Shown piece after piece: positions 55,263 to 63,050 of a stretch of DNA of 64,000 bases (within the stretch, counting starts at the first letter, position 1; the number at the start of each line of letters is the position of its first letter). The notes below the pieces were generated by a model. It ran no database searches. It was not told where the DNA came from and worked only from the letters and a program-made list of their open reading frames with translations. Source of the DNA: DATAJX01 sp036261915 (GTDB lineage: Bacteria; Pseudomonadota; Alphaproteobacteria; UBA2136; UBA6156). The stretch spans positions 62,001 to 126,000 of the forward strand of contig DATAJX010000002.1 in NCBI GenBank assembly GCA_036261915.1, in the 5' to 3' direction. The position numbers and the translations under genes are program-made.

Positions 55263-55921
55263 TCAGGCCGTCTCCGCGTATAAGCGTTCACGTGGCCGTT
55301 ACTGCGGTCATAGGCACTCACTTGCACATCGCCCCCTGCCGGGGCCTGCGTCACAGAATCTTGGGGCCGTTTCCGAATTTCCCAGTCCTGTACGCCCTTA
55401 TTGAATTCGACCTGCCGTTGGGTAAAAGCCTGGTTGGCTTCAAGTCGTCGGGTTTGCTTCGCATCGTCTGAAAGCGAATCATCACTGCTGATATCCACCA
55501 ATTCTTTTTGTCGCTGTTGTTCGTTTTGCTCTGCAAAAATTGTTTGCACTTGAGAGCTATTGGGGTCTGTTATCAGCCGTTTATGGTCAAGGGCTTGTTT
55601 AATGTATGGTCCAATATCCCCAATACTTCCGCCGTTATTTTTAATATTCTGTCCAATCGTGCTTCCAATACCGTTGTTGTATTTGTCCATGATGGTTTCA
55701 TTAATGGGTCCGGGCTGAATAATTTCATGTTCATTGCCCATATTTAAAGTTGCTTGGGCGCCTCTTAAATAACTTGTAACTGCGCTAATATACGTGTGGC
55801 GAAACGCATCCCGGATACCGTTATATTTACCAACCGGAGGTATATTTAATCGGTCAGCCTCTCACTCGGCCACTACTGTCGCCATTTTAATTAAACCTTC
55901 ATTTATGAATGTAGGTGCCAT
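55259..55921 (-). pseudogene. DUF6973-like gene with an in-frame TGA near its start
   Basis: From ATG 55921, with GGGAGAT as ribosome-binding site, the frame reads MAPTFINEGLIKMATVVAE, then TGA (55864-55862), then continues in frame through EADRLNIPPVGKYNGIRDAFRH to the stop at 55259. The downstream part alone (ATG 55741) is open but has no ribosome-binding site and loses the conserved DAFRH segment. DAFRHTYISAV...MGNEHEI...DKYNNGIGSTIGQ recalls a small domain (DUF6973 type) with AFRH and NNxxG motifs. The gene is AT-richer than its neighbours. Either a nonsense mutation (TGG to TGA) or readthrough. Its stop overlaps lpxI by 4 nt. Confidence 0.65.
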
Positions 55922-55943
55922 TAAATTGTATCTCCCATATGAT

Positions 55944-55967
55944 AAAAGCGCCTCAAAGGGCGCTTTT
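55944..55967 (-). terminator. terminator between the two insert genes
   Basis: AAAAGCGCC-TCAAAG-GGCGCTTTT, symmetric; it ends the small membrane-protein gene at 55982 before the DUF6973-like gene. Confidence 0.8.
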
Positions 55968-55981
55968 AAATTATTAACATT

Positions 55982-56137
55982 CTAATGCTGCGGATAAGAA
56001 CGATCAGGCGTGTAGCCTACGCTATGATAAAGCAATGCATTGCCGCAAAGAGGCACAAAAAAACATGAGAAAGTCAAAATCACCAGCAGTCCTATGCCAG
56101 CCAATATGACGATAATACCTAAAAGAAACTTTCTCAT
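55982..56137 (-). CDS. small membrane protein, unknown
   Basis: 51 residues from ATG 56137 (MRKFLLGIIVILAGIGLLVILTF...). One span (residues 3-26), then CFFVPLCGNALLYHSVGYTPDRSYPQH. No clear ribosome-binding site. It belongs to the low-GC insert between lpxI and lpxB and may partner the DUF6973-like gene as an immunity or anchor protein, which is a guess. Confidence 0.5.
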   Translation of the reverse strand: MRKFLLGIIVILAGIGLLVILTFSCFFVPLCGNALLYHSVGYTPDRSYPQH

Positions 56138-56417
56138 TTTGCTACACAACAAAATTTCATAACAGGCACAGCACAAGCCGAAATAAACATGCAACTGCTA
56201 GCCAAGGCTAAGCTCCCCCCCCCATAAAGGCGAAAGCCATAAAACTTCCTATTACAATTCGCCGTAGCATGGCTAAAAACTACCCCAAGTTGTGGCAAAA
56301 GTCAATAAAAACCAGCAAAAACGGCTGTTTACCGGCCTGTGCGGGGCAGGCCACGGCGGTCGTTTTTTAGCGGGGCGGCGGGTTACATTCGGCCTCCAAC
56401 CACCCTATATTGCGCCC

Positions 56418-57590
56418 ATGGCCCCCAACCACCCCAAACGCCCTACCCGCATCGCAGCCAAGGTGCTCATCGTCGCGGGCGAAGCCAGCGGTGATTTACT
56501 GGGTGCCGAACTGATGGCCGCCATCAAAAAGCGCAACCGCAGCGTGGTGTTTTACGGCGTGGGCGGCCCGGCCATGAAAAAGGCGGGACTGAAAGCCTTG
56601 GGCAGCATCCGCCTGTTCCCCGGCATGGGGCTGGCGTTTTTGCCCGCGTTGCCGGGCATCATCGCGCTGCTCAAGGGGCTGGCCGCGTGGGCCGATAAAA
56701 ACCGCCCGGCCGTGTGCATCACCATCGATAACCAGGAATTTTCCGCCCGCCTCGCCAAACGCATCGCGCCGCTGGGCATCCCCTGCGTGCAATACGTCGC
56801 CCCCAAGGTGTGGGCGTGGCGTCAGGGCCGCGTCAAAGGCCTGCGCAAGGTGTTCAGCCACATGCTGTGCCTGTTCCCGTTCGAGGCTTCTTTTTTTAAT
56901 GAGCACAATTTACCGGCAAGCTACGTCGGGCATCCGGTGGTCGAGCGCATGGCCCGTGTCCGCGCGGTCAAGATCGACCCTAAAAAGCCGGTGCTGGCCA
57001 TCTTCCCCGGCAGCCGCAAGAGCGAGCTGGAGCACCACTGGCCGCTGTTCCTCGCCACGTTTTTGGCGCTGAAGCAAGAATTCCCCAACCTCACCGGCAA
57101 AGTGGTGCTGGTCGATAAACCCGCGCTCACCTTCTGCCGCAAACACGGGTGGGATGATTCACTCAAGCCCGTGTGGGGCGAGGGGCGCTTTGCCGCCATG
57201 GCCGGCTGCAGCGCCGCGCTCACCAAATCCGGCACCAACAATCTCGAACTCGCGCTGCTGGGCGTGCCCGCCGTGGTGGCCTACCGCGGCCCGGCCTTCA
57301 CCCTGTGGCTGGCCCAAAAACTGGTGAAGGTGAAGTACGCCAGCCCGCCCAACCTGGTCATTAACGGCGAGGTCTACCCCGAGTTCATCCAGAACGATGC
57401 GACACTCGCCAACCTTTACGCAGCCGTGGGCGTCATCCTCACCTCCAAAAAGGTCCGGAATGCGACCACCAAACTGCTGAAAGGCGTCGCCCTGGCGCTT
57501 AAAACCGACATCCCCGCCGCCTCCAAGGCCGCTCAAATCATTCTCCCGTACCTACTTGCCAAAACCCCCAAGCGCCCCACAATAAGCTGA
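56418..57590 (+). CDS. lpxB: LpxB lipid A disaccharide synthase
   Basis: 390 residues from ATG 56418, where the family sequence begins shortly after (RIAAKVLIVAGEASGDLLGAELM); the longer frame from 56292 lacks similarity. Motifs: YGVGGPAMKKAG, YVAPKVWAWRQGRVKGLRKV, ASYVGHPVVER, LAIFPGSRKSELEHHWP, and TKSGTNNLELALLGVPAVVAYRG. It joins UDP-diacylglucosamine and lipid X. A TATATT box lies just before it, so it probably has its own promoter after the insert. Overlaps the next GGDEF gene by one base. Confidence 0.95.
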   Translation: MAPNHPKRPTRIAAKVLIVAGEASGDLLGAELMAAIKKRNRSVVFYGVGGPAMKKAGLKALGSIRLFPGMGLAFLPALPGIIALLKGLAAWADKNRPAVCITIDNQEFSARLAKRIAPLGIPCVQYVAPKVWAWRQGRVKGLRKVFSHMLCLFPFEASFFNEHNLPASYVGHPVVERMARVRAVKIDPKKPVLAIFPGSRKSELEHHWPLFLATFLALKQEFPNLTGKVVLVDKPALTFCRKHGWDDSLKPVWGEGRFAAMAGCSAALTKSGTNNLELALLGVPAVVAYRGPAFTLWLAQKLVKVKYASPPNLVINGEVYPEFIQNDATLANLYAAVGVILTSKKVRNATTKLLKGVALALKTDIPAASKAAQIILPYLLAKTPKRPTIS

Positions 57591-58225
57591 TGAAAAAAGC
57601 CGACCCGCTCGCCGCCCTGATGACCCGCAAAACAGCGGTGAAGAAGCCTGCCAAGGCCCCCGAAGAGATCGCCAAGATCATGAGCGAATTCCGTGAGTTG
57701 AAGGCTAAATACGAAGAGCAACAGGCGCTCATCGAAATGCTCGAGCGCGACGCCAAATCCGACCCTTTAACCAACCTCGCCAACCGCCGCACGTTCGAAG
57801 ACGAACTCGAGCGCAGCCTGGCCACCGCCCGCCGCTATGGCCGCCACCACGCGCTGCTGGTCATCGATGTCAACGATTTCAAATCCATCAACGACCGCCT
57901 CGGCCACAGCATGGGCGACCAGGTGCTCCAGCACATCGCCCGCCTGCTGCGTCAGAACATCCGCCCCACCGACATCGCGGCGCGTTACGGCGGCGACGAA
58001 TTCTGCGTCATCCTTAACGAACTGCGCGCCATCGAAAACGCCGAGATGCGCGCCCAAAGCCTGTCCGACATTATCAGCCGCACCCCCTGCGTGGGCGAAA
58101 AGCACACCGTGCACGTGGGTGCCAGCGTCGGCGTGTGCGTGTTCGGGGCCGACGACGAAGCAGCCGATATTTTCCAGCGCGCCGATACCAACATGTACGA
58201 ACAAAAACAAAAGCACTCGGCTTAG
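57590..58225 (+). CDS. soluble diguanylate cyclase (GGDEF)
   Basis: 211 residues. A basic N-terminus and a short coiled coil (EFRELKAKYEEQQALIEMLERDA, about 33-55) lead to the GGDEF domain: SDPLTNLANRRTFED, VIDVNDFKSINDRLGHSMGD, YGGDEF and I-site RPTD. No membrane span or sensor domain; the coiled coil may dimerise it. Coupled to lpxB (stop/start overlap). It should make cyclic di-GMP. Its stop overlaps the MscS gene end by 4 nt on the other strand. Confidence 0.92.
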   Translation: MKKADPLAALMTRKTAVKKPAKAPEEIAKIMSEFRELKAKYEEQQALIEMLERDAKSDPLTNLANRRTFEDELERSLATARRYGRHHALLVIDVNDFKSINDRLGHSMGDQVLQHIARLLRQNIRPTDIAARYGGDEFCVILNELRAIENAEMRAQSLSDIISRTPCVGEKHTVHVGASVGVCVFGADDEAADIFQRADTNMYEQKQKHSA

Positions 58226-59301
58226 TTCAAGTCCTGGTCATCGTCTTCGCCTGCCGTTTCAGGACGGCGGATTTCCACTTGGGTGGGGAAGGCGAAGTTG
58301 ATTTTCTCCCGGGCGAACTGCCGGTAAATATCCAAAAATATCTTCTCGCGTGTGGCGATCATCTGGTTGTTGTCGGGTACGGTCATAAAAAATACCGTTT
58401 CAAAATCAAGTGAATAAGCCCCGTAGTTTATCCAGTTGCAGCGGTCAAATCGGGTATTCTCCTGCCTTTCAACGGCCTCGCGCACCATGGCCGGTATCCG
58501 CTCCAGTTTTTTTGGAGGGGTGTCATATTCCACGCCCAGCGCAAACACCACGCGGCGTTCGCGCATGCGCCCGTAATTGCGAATACGGCTACCCAGCAAA
58601 TCGCTGTTGGCGATGATGATCTGCTCGCCCGACAGCGAGCGTACCCGGGTGGTCTTCATTCCGATCTGCTCAATGGTGCCCATGTAATCGTTGGTGATGA
58701 TGAAGTCGCCGATCACAAACGGCTTATCAAACACGATCGAGAACGATGCGAACATATCCTGTAAAATATTCTGCAGTGCAAACGCCACCGCCACGCCGCC
58801 CACGCCCAGCCCGGCCACCAAGGCGGTCACGTTCACGCCAAAATTATCCAGCGCCAGCAAAACGATCACAATCCAAATGGTCATGTAGCCCAGCCGCACC
58901 AAGCTGTTCACCAGCCCAATGCGGGCGCTGTCCACCTTGCGATATCTCTCGATGTAATCAAAAGCCCATTCGCGCAGTAAAACCGAAACCCATAACCCCG
59001 CCTGTATAAACAGCAGGGCCACAAAAATCTTTTCCACCGCAGGGGCAAAACGCTGGGCATAGGCAGTGTTCTCCACCGCCACAAAAACACCCGCCATCAG
59101 TAAAAACCAAAGGTAGGTATGGTTCACGGCGTGCAGCAAAAGATCGCTCCAGCCACTGGTCAGGTGGCGGGTTCGGTTATGGGCCTCAAGCCATCGAGCC
59201 ATAAGCCTGCGCACCGTCAGCAATCCTGCAAAAACCAGAATACCCAGGGCGATGCCCGGCACTATTTTTTCGGCCAGTTGGTAAAAATGTGTGTAATCCA
59301 T
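58222..59301 (-). CDS. MscS family mechanosensitive channel
   Basis: 359 residues. Four or five spans; the pore-lining region is VNVTALVAGLGVGGVAVAFALQNILQDMFASFSIVFDKPFVIGDFI, the MscS TM3 with Gly/Ala packing and the beta-domain entry. The cytoplasmic vestibule has IEQIGMKTTRVRSLSGEQIIIANSDLLGS. It opens under hypo-osmotic tension. AGGGAGAAC-type ribosome-binding site. Convergent with the GGDEF gene. Confidence 0.93.
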   Translation of the reverse strand: MDYTHFYQLAEKIVPGIALGILVFAGLLTVRRLMARWLEAHNRTRHLTSGWSDLLLHAVNHTYLWFLLMAGVFVAVENTAYAQRFAPAVEKIFVALLFIQAGLWVSVLLREWAFDYIERYRKVDSARIGLVNSLVRLGYMTIWIVIVLLALDNFGVNVTALVAGLGVGGVAVAFALQNILQDMFASFSIVFDKPFVIGDFIITNDYMGTIEQIGMKTTRVRSLSGEQIIIANSDLLGSRIRNYGRMRERRVVFALGVEYDTPPKKLERIPAMVREAVERQENTRFDRCNWINYGAYSLDFETVFFMTVPDNNQMIATREKIFLDIYRQFAREKINFAFPTQVEIRRPETAGEDDDQDLN

Positions 59302-59413
59302 ATTGTTCTCCCTATCTGTTTTTTACATGGTTCGGCCGCGCAGGCCCATTCAATAATGCGTAAAGATTTCAGGCTTGCCTTGCGGCTTAAGGTGGCACGG
59401 GGTAAAAGCCGCC

Positions 59414-59719
59414 ATGCTGCCCGTGCATCACGCCGCCAACCTTGCGTTCATCCAAACCGATACCTGTATAGGCTGCATGCTGTGCGTACCGGTATGCCCC
59501 ACGCTGGCCATCGAAGGCGAAGCCAAACACGCCCATAAAGTGATAAACGAAAAATGCACCGGCTGCGGCCTGTGCGTGCCGGTATGCCCGGTCGACTGCA
59601 TCACCATGGTGCCGCAGTACAAGGCGCAAAACGCAACGCCTGCCAGCGCGTTGCCGCAAACGCTGAAAGAAAAGATCGCCGCTGCCCGTGCCAGCGCCAA
59701 AATCCGCCACAGCCACTAA
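59414..59719 (+). CDS. 2[4Fe-4S] ferredoxin, RnfB-C-terminal-like
   Basis: 101 residues from ATG 59414. Two cluster motifs, CIGCMLCVPVCP and CTGCGLCVPVCP, eight cysteines, with the spacing DTCIGCMLC...AIEGEAKHAHKVINEKCTGC found in RnfB and related ferredoxins. The Ala/Lys-rich tail (PQTLKEKIAAARASAK) also recalls RnfB. It would carry electrons in the cytosol; the rest of an Rnf complex is not here. Confidence 0.85.
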   Translation: MLPVHHAANLAFIQTDTCIGCMLCVPVCPTLAIEGEAKHAHKVINEKCTGCGLCVPVCPVDCITMVPQYKAQNATPASALPQTLKEKIAAARASAKIRHSH

Positions 59720-59770
59720 TGGTTGTGATTCATGATTGATTTCTTCAGCCGCTTCGGTTAGGTCACACCC

Positions 59771-60919
59771 ATGAGTTACAACCTGCTGGTTGAATCCTGC
59801 CCCTGGCACCGCCGGGCCGCCTTGTTCGATTCACGAGGCCGGCTGCTTAGCCTTCGCATCGACGATGTCGATCGCCCGCTCATCAATGGTGTGGTGGTGT
59901 GGGGCCGTGTGCGCGCTGTCGAGCCCTCCCTGGGCGGCGCCTTCATCGATATCGGCGATTCCCTCGACGGTTTTCTGCCGCTCAAAACACTGCCGAAGGA
60001 TGTCCGCCTTACGGTGGGGCAGGGGCTTATGGTGCGCGTCACGCGCAGCAGCTTCGGCGAAAAGGGCGCGCGGCTCGATGCCGCCGTCAGCCACAAAAAC
60101 CCGTCATCCGACGTGCAGGCCCCCCAAGTCATGATCCCGCCGCCCAACGCCATTACGCGCGCCCTGCACGATGCCGGGAATCACCCCGTCACCGGCTGGA
60201 TCCCCGACCACCGGCTGGCCGAAGAAATGAAACCATACCTGCCGCGCGTCGAACAGCTCGACGATACCCCCAGCGAGCTGCCCGACCGCCTCGACATGGA
60301 ACTCGACGCCATGCTCAGCGCGCGGCCCACATGGCATCTCACCGGCGGCAACCTGGTGGTCGAAATGACCAGCGCGGTGGCCACCATCGACGTTAACGCC
60401 GGCACCATCCCCGGCCAGAAAAACATTTTAAAGGCCGACGCCCAACTCGCGCTCAACCTGTCGGCGGCCGAAGAGGTCGCCCGCCTGTCGCGCCTGCTCG
60501 ACCTCGGCGGCAGCATCATCATCGACTTCATCACCCCGCAGCAGCAGGCGCATCGCGGCATGATCACCGACCACCTCGAAGCAAGCTTCGAAACAAGTGA
60601 CGACGAACAGGTCGAAGTGCAGCGCATGTCGCGCGCCGGGCTGGTCGAGATCACCCGCCGCCGCCAGGGGCCAAGCCTTACGCTGCTGATGAAGACGCCG
60701 CTGTTCATCGCCGGACGTATCCTGCTCGAGCTGTGGCGCCAGCCGCCGGGCACCAGCGGCGGCCGCACGCGCGAGGCCCTGGTGGTGTGTGCGCCCGAGG
60801 TTGCCGACATCCTGAAAAAACGCTTGACCCAAACCGCCTGCCTCAGCCACCTGGGCCGGCCGGTCAGCATCCGCCCCGATGCCGCGATGCCGGTGGTCTC
60901 CTACAGCATCAGCGGCTAG
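59771..60919 (+). CDS. short RNase E/G family endoribonuclease
   Basis: 382 residues, against about 490 for RNase G. It has the embedded S1 domain (GVVVWGRVRAVEPSLGGAFIDIGDSLDGFLPL, about 40-72), a shortened RNase H/5'-sensor region, and the catalytic Asp motifs TIDVNAG (near 210) and IIIDFIT (near 250). The zinc-link CPxCxG is not evident; one TACLSHLG occurs near the end. Such short forms occur in alphaproteobacteria next to maf/yacG. It may process rRNA or a limited set of RNAs; loss of the zinc-link suggests different assembly. Confidence 0.85.
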   Translation: MSYNLLVESCPWHRRAALFDSRGRLLSLRIDDVDRPLINGVVVWGRVRAVEPSLGGAFIDIGDSLDGFLPLKTLPKDVRLTVGQGLMVRVTRSSFGEKGARLDAAVSHKNPSSDVQAPQVMIPPPNAITRALHDAGNHPVTGWIPDHRLAEEMKPYLPRVEQLDDTPSELPDRLDMELDAMLSARPTWHLTGGNLVVEMTSAVATIDVNAGTIPGQKNILKADAQLALNLSAAEEVARLSRLLDLGGSIIIDFITPQQQAHRGMITDHLEASFETSDDEQVEVQRMSRAGLVEITRRRQGPSLTLLMKTPLFIAGRILLELWRQPPGTSGGRTREALVVCAPEVADILKKRLTQTACLSHLGRPVSIRPDAAMPVVSYSISG

Positions 60920-60933
60920 GCCGTTCCCTTGTT

Positions 60934-62985
60934 TTATTTGGCGGCGGGCGCGGTGGCGCTCAGTATCTTTTCGGCGCGGGCCAAACCCTGCTTGGCGGGT
61001 TCGTAGCCGGGCTCAATGGCCAGCGCGCGGCCGAACAATGGTACAGCCTGTGCGGCATTCCCCTGCAGCAGCGCGATCATGCCGCCTACGCCATAGGTAT
61101 AATGGCTGAAGTCGGCCGACACCAGCAAGCGGCGGTACAGTTCGCTGGCGCGGGCCAGCGCCTTGACGGCCACTTCGGGGTGGCCCTGCATGGCGTTCAT
61201 TTCGGCCAGCTGCAAATACAGGCCCGACACGTTGATCAGGTGGTTGGGCCCCCACGGGTCTTCCTTCAGTTCCTCTTCAACCTTGGCAATGCGGGTTTCC
61301 AGGCTCAGCGGAATTTGCCCGGTGTAGTTGGCGTACACCACGGCCATGTGTTCATGGATACGCGCATCATACGGGTAAATGCGGTTGGCGTTCTCCACCA
61401 TCTGCAACGTTATGTCGTCATTCACGCCCGAAAATATCCGTATCATCGCGGCCTTCAATTGAATGTTGGCCTGGCGGTAATACCAGCTGTCCCACATGGC
61501 GGCATAGTTGGCCACCAGCAAAACCGCCAGCCACGCCAGCAGCACGGGGCGGGGGGCGCGGTAGCCGGTCACGTGCTTCAGCTTGAATCCGGCAGTGCCC
61601 AGTTGCCGCTGGTGCCACACCAGCCCGCCCATCAGCATCACGCACACGGCGGGCGCGGTGGGCAACTGCATGGGGAAGTCCATCAGCGCGTTCACGCAAA
61701 TGGTCAGCAAACTCCAGCCGGCAAACAGCGGCCACAGGCCCACCTTGGCCACGGCGGCGGGGCGGCGCATGCCCCATGCGGCCACAATGCCCCATATGAA
61801 CACGCTGGCGTACAGTATGCCGCCGGGCACGCCCATCTCGTCAAACGCTTCCATCAAATCGGTGTGGGTGCGCTGCGGGCGCGCCAGCACGTTGTAGCTG
61901 TTCTTGGGGGTAACAATAATGGCGTTGTAATAGGCCGGGTAAATGGCATGGAAGGCCCCCAGCCCCACGCCGTTGAACCAATGGTCGGCGGTAATGGCAA
62001 TGCTGTTCAGGTTGTAGGCCACGCGGCCGCCCACGTCGTCAAATGTGGGGTTCAGCAGCGCGCTGGCGTTGTCGGCCACGCTGGCGCCCACGCTGTGCGC
62101 GCCCTTCACGGGGCTGATGGCCCCACCGGCAAACGCCACCAGCACCACGGCGGGCAGCAGCCACAGCCACTGGCGCGGGGCAAAACGGGCAAATATCTCC
62201 TTGCGCCACACCGGCACCACCAGCATCAGGCCCACCATCACCAGGCAGCTGAACAGTAACGCCACCCAGCTGGCGCGCGCGCGGGCGTACAGCAAAAACA
62301 GGCTTCCCAGCGCCAGCAGCACGCTGGCCACGCCGCGGCCGCGCCAGGTCTTGCTGGTCACCAGCAGGTACATAATTAATGGCAGCATCATGCCGGTCCA
62401 GCTGCCGGCCAGGTTCTTGTTGGCAAAGCTGCTGCCGGGAATGGCCGACTGCTGGTAGTAGCCCAGCAACTGGTCGATGATGAACCCTGGGTGCGGCCAC
62501 CAGTTGCCAATGGCGGCGGCCATGGCGGTGTCGGAATAGGCGAAGAACTGCGCCATGCCCAGCGGCGCGGCAAAAGCCACGGGCAGCACCAGCGCCCAGG
62601 TCAGGCGGCGGGCAAAGGTGCCGTTCCATACATAGGCGGCCACCGCGATCAGCAGCATCTGCGCGTACAACGCTTTAAACATCATGATGCCGCGGTAAAT
62701 ATTCATGCTGTCCACCAGGCTCACGGCGGCCCAGATGCACAAACCAACAGCCAGGGGGTAGATCCACGGCGTGCGCGCGGCGGCCTTTTCCTTCGGCCAG
62801 CCGTTCACCAGCAGCTTCAGGGTAATGGCCAGCGCGCCCAGGCCCGCCACCAGGTGGGTGGCCGTCCAGCGGATGTCGCCCGAAACCTCGGGCACCGCCA
62901 GGTCATACAAAATGGGCAATACAAAGGCAAAGGCCAGCAACAGGCCGCGTACGGCGCTTTCGGTCGTCAGGTTTTTGATGTTCAT
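60934..62985 (-). CDS. O-antigen ligase-like (WaaL/Wzy_C) membrane protein with TPR-type tail
   Basis: 683 residues from ATG 62985; the frame continues up to 63105 with no similarity. About twelve spans; the large periplasmic loop holds NLNSIAITADHWFNGVGLGAFHAIYPAYYNAIIVTPKNSYNVLARPQRTHTD, with the G-x-G-x-F and THxD pattern of Wzy_C ligases. After the last span (about 495) is a soluble tail with helical repeats (LYLQLAEMNAMQGHPEVAVKALARASELYRRLL; LFGRALAIEPGYEPAKQGLARAE), TPR-like. It probably polymerises or attaches a surface glycan. Confidence 0.85.
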   Translation of the reverse strand: MNIKNLTTESAVRGLLLAFAFVLPILYDLAVPEVSGDIRWTATHLVAGLGALAITLKLLVNGWPKEKAAARTPWIYPLAVGLCIWAAVSLVDSMNIYRGIMMFKALYAQMLLIAVAAYVWNGTFARRLTWALVLPVAFAAPLGMAQFFAYSDTAMAAAIGNWWPHPGFIIDQLLGYYQQSAIPGSSFANKNLAGSWTGMMLPLIMYLLVTSKTWRGRGVASVLLALGSLFLLYARARASWVALLFSCLVMVGLMLVVPVWRKEIFARFAPRQWLWLLPAVVLVAFAGGAISPVKGAHSVGASVADNASALLNPTFDDVGGRVAYNLNSIAITADHWFNGVGLGAFHAIYPAYYNAIIVTPKNSYNVLARPQRTHTDLMEAFDEMGVPGGILYASVFIWGIVAAWGMRRPAAVAKVGLWPLFAGWSLLTICVNALMDFPMQLPTAPAVCVMLMGGLVWHQRQLGTAGFKLKHVTGYRAPRPVLLAWLAVLLVANYAAMWDSWYYRQANIQLKAAMIRIFSGVNDDITLQMVENANRIYPYDARIHEHMAVVYANYTGQIPLSLETRIAKVEEELKEDPWGPNHLINVSGLYLQLAEMNAMQGHPEVAVKALARASELYRRLLVSADFSHYTYGVGGMIALLQGNAAQAVPLFGRALAIEPGYEPAKQGLARAEKILSATAPAAK

Positions 62986-63050
62986 GGGTAAAGCTATAAC
63001 TGGACACCACGCCCCCCGGCACCTATCTTGCGAACCAAACAAGCAACAAC

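Noticed and set aside
55862..55864. Genome-wide recoding of TGA as Trp
   Set aside because: TGA is used as a normal stop by other genes here, e.g. the integrase, and TGG encodes Trp elsewhere.
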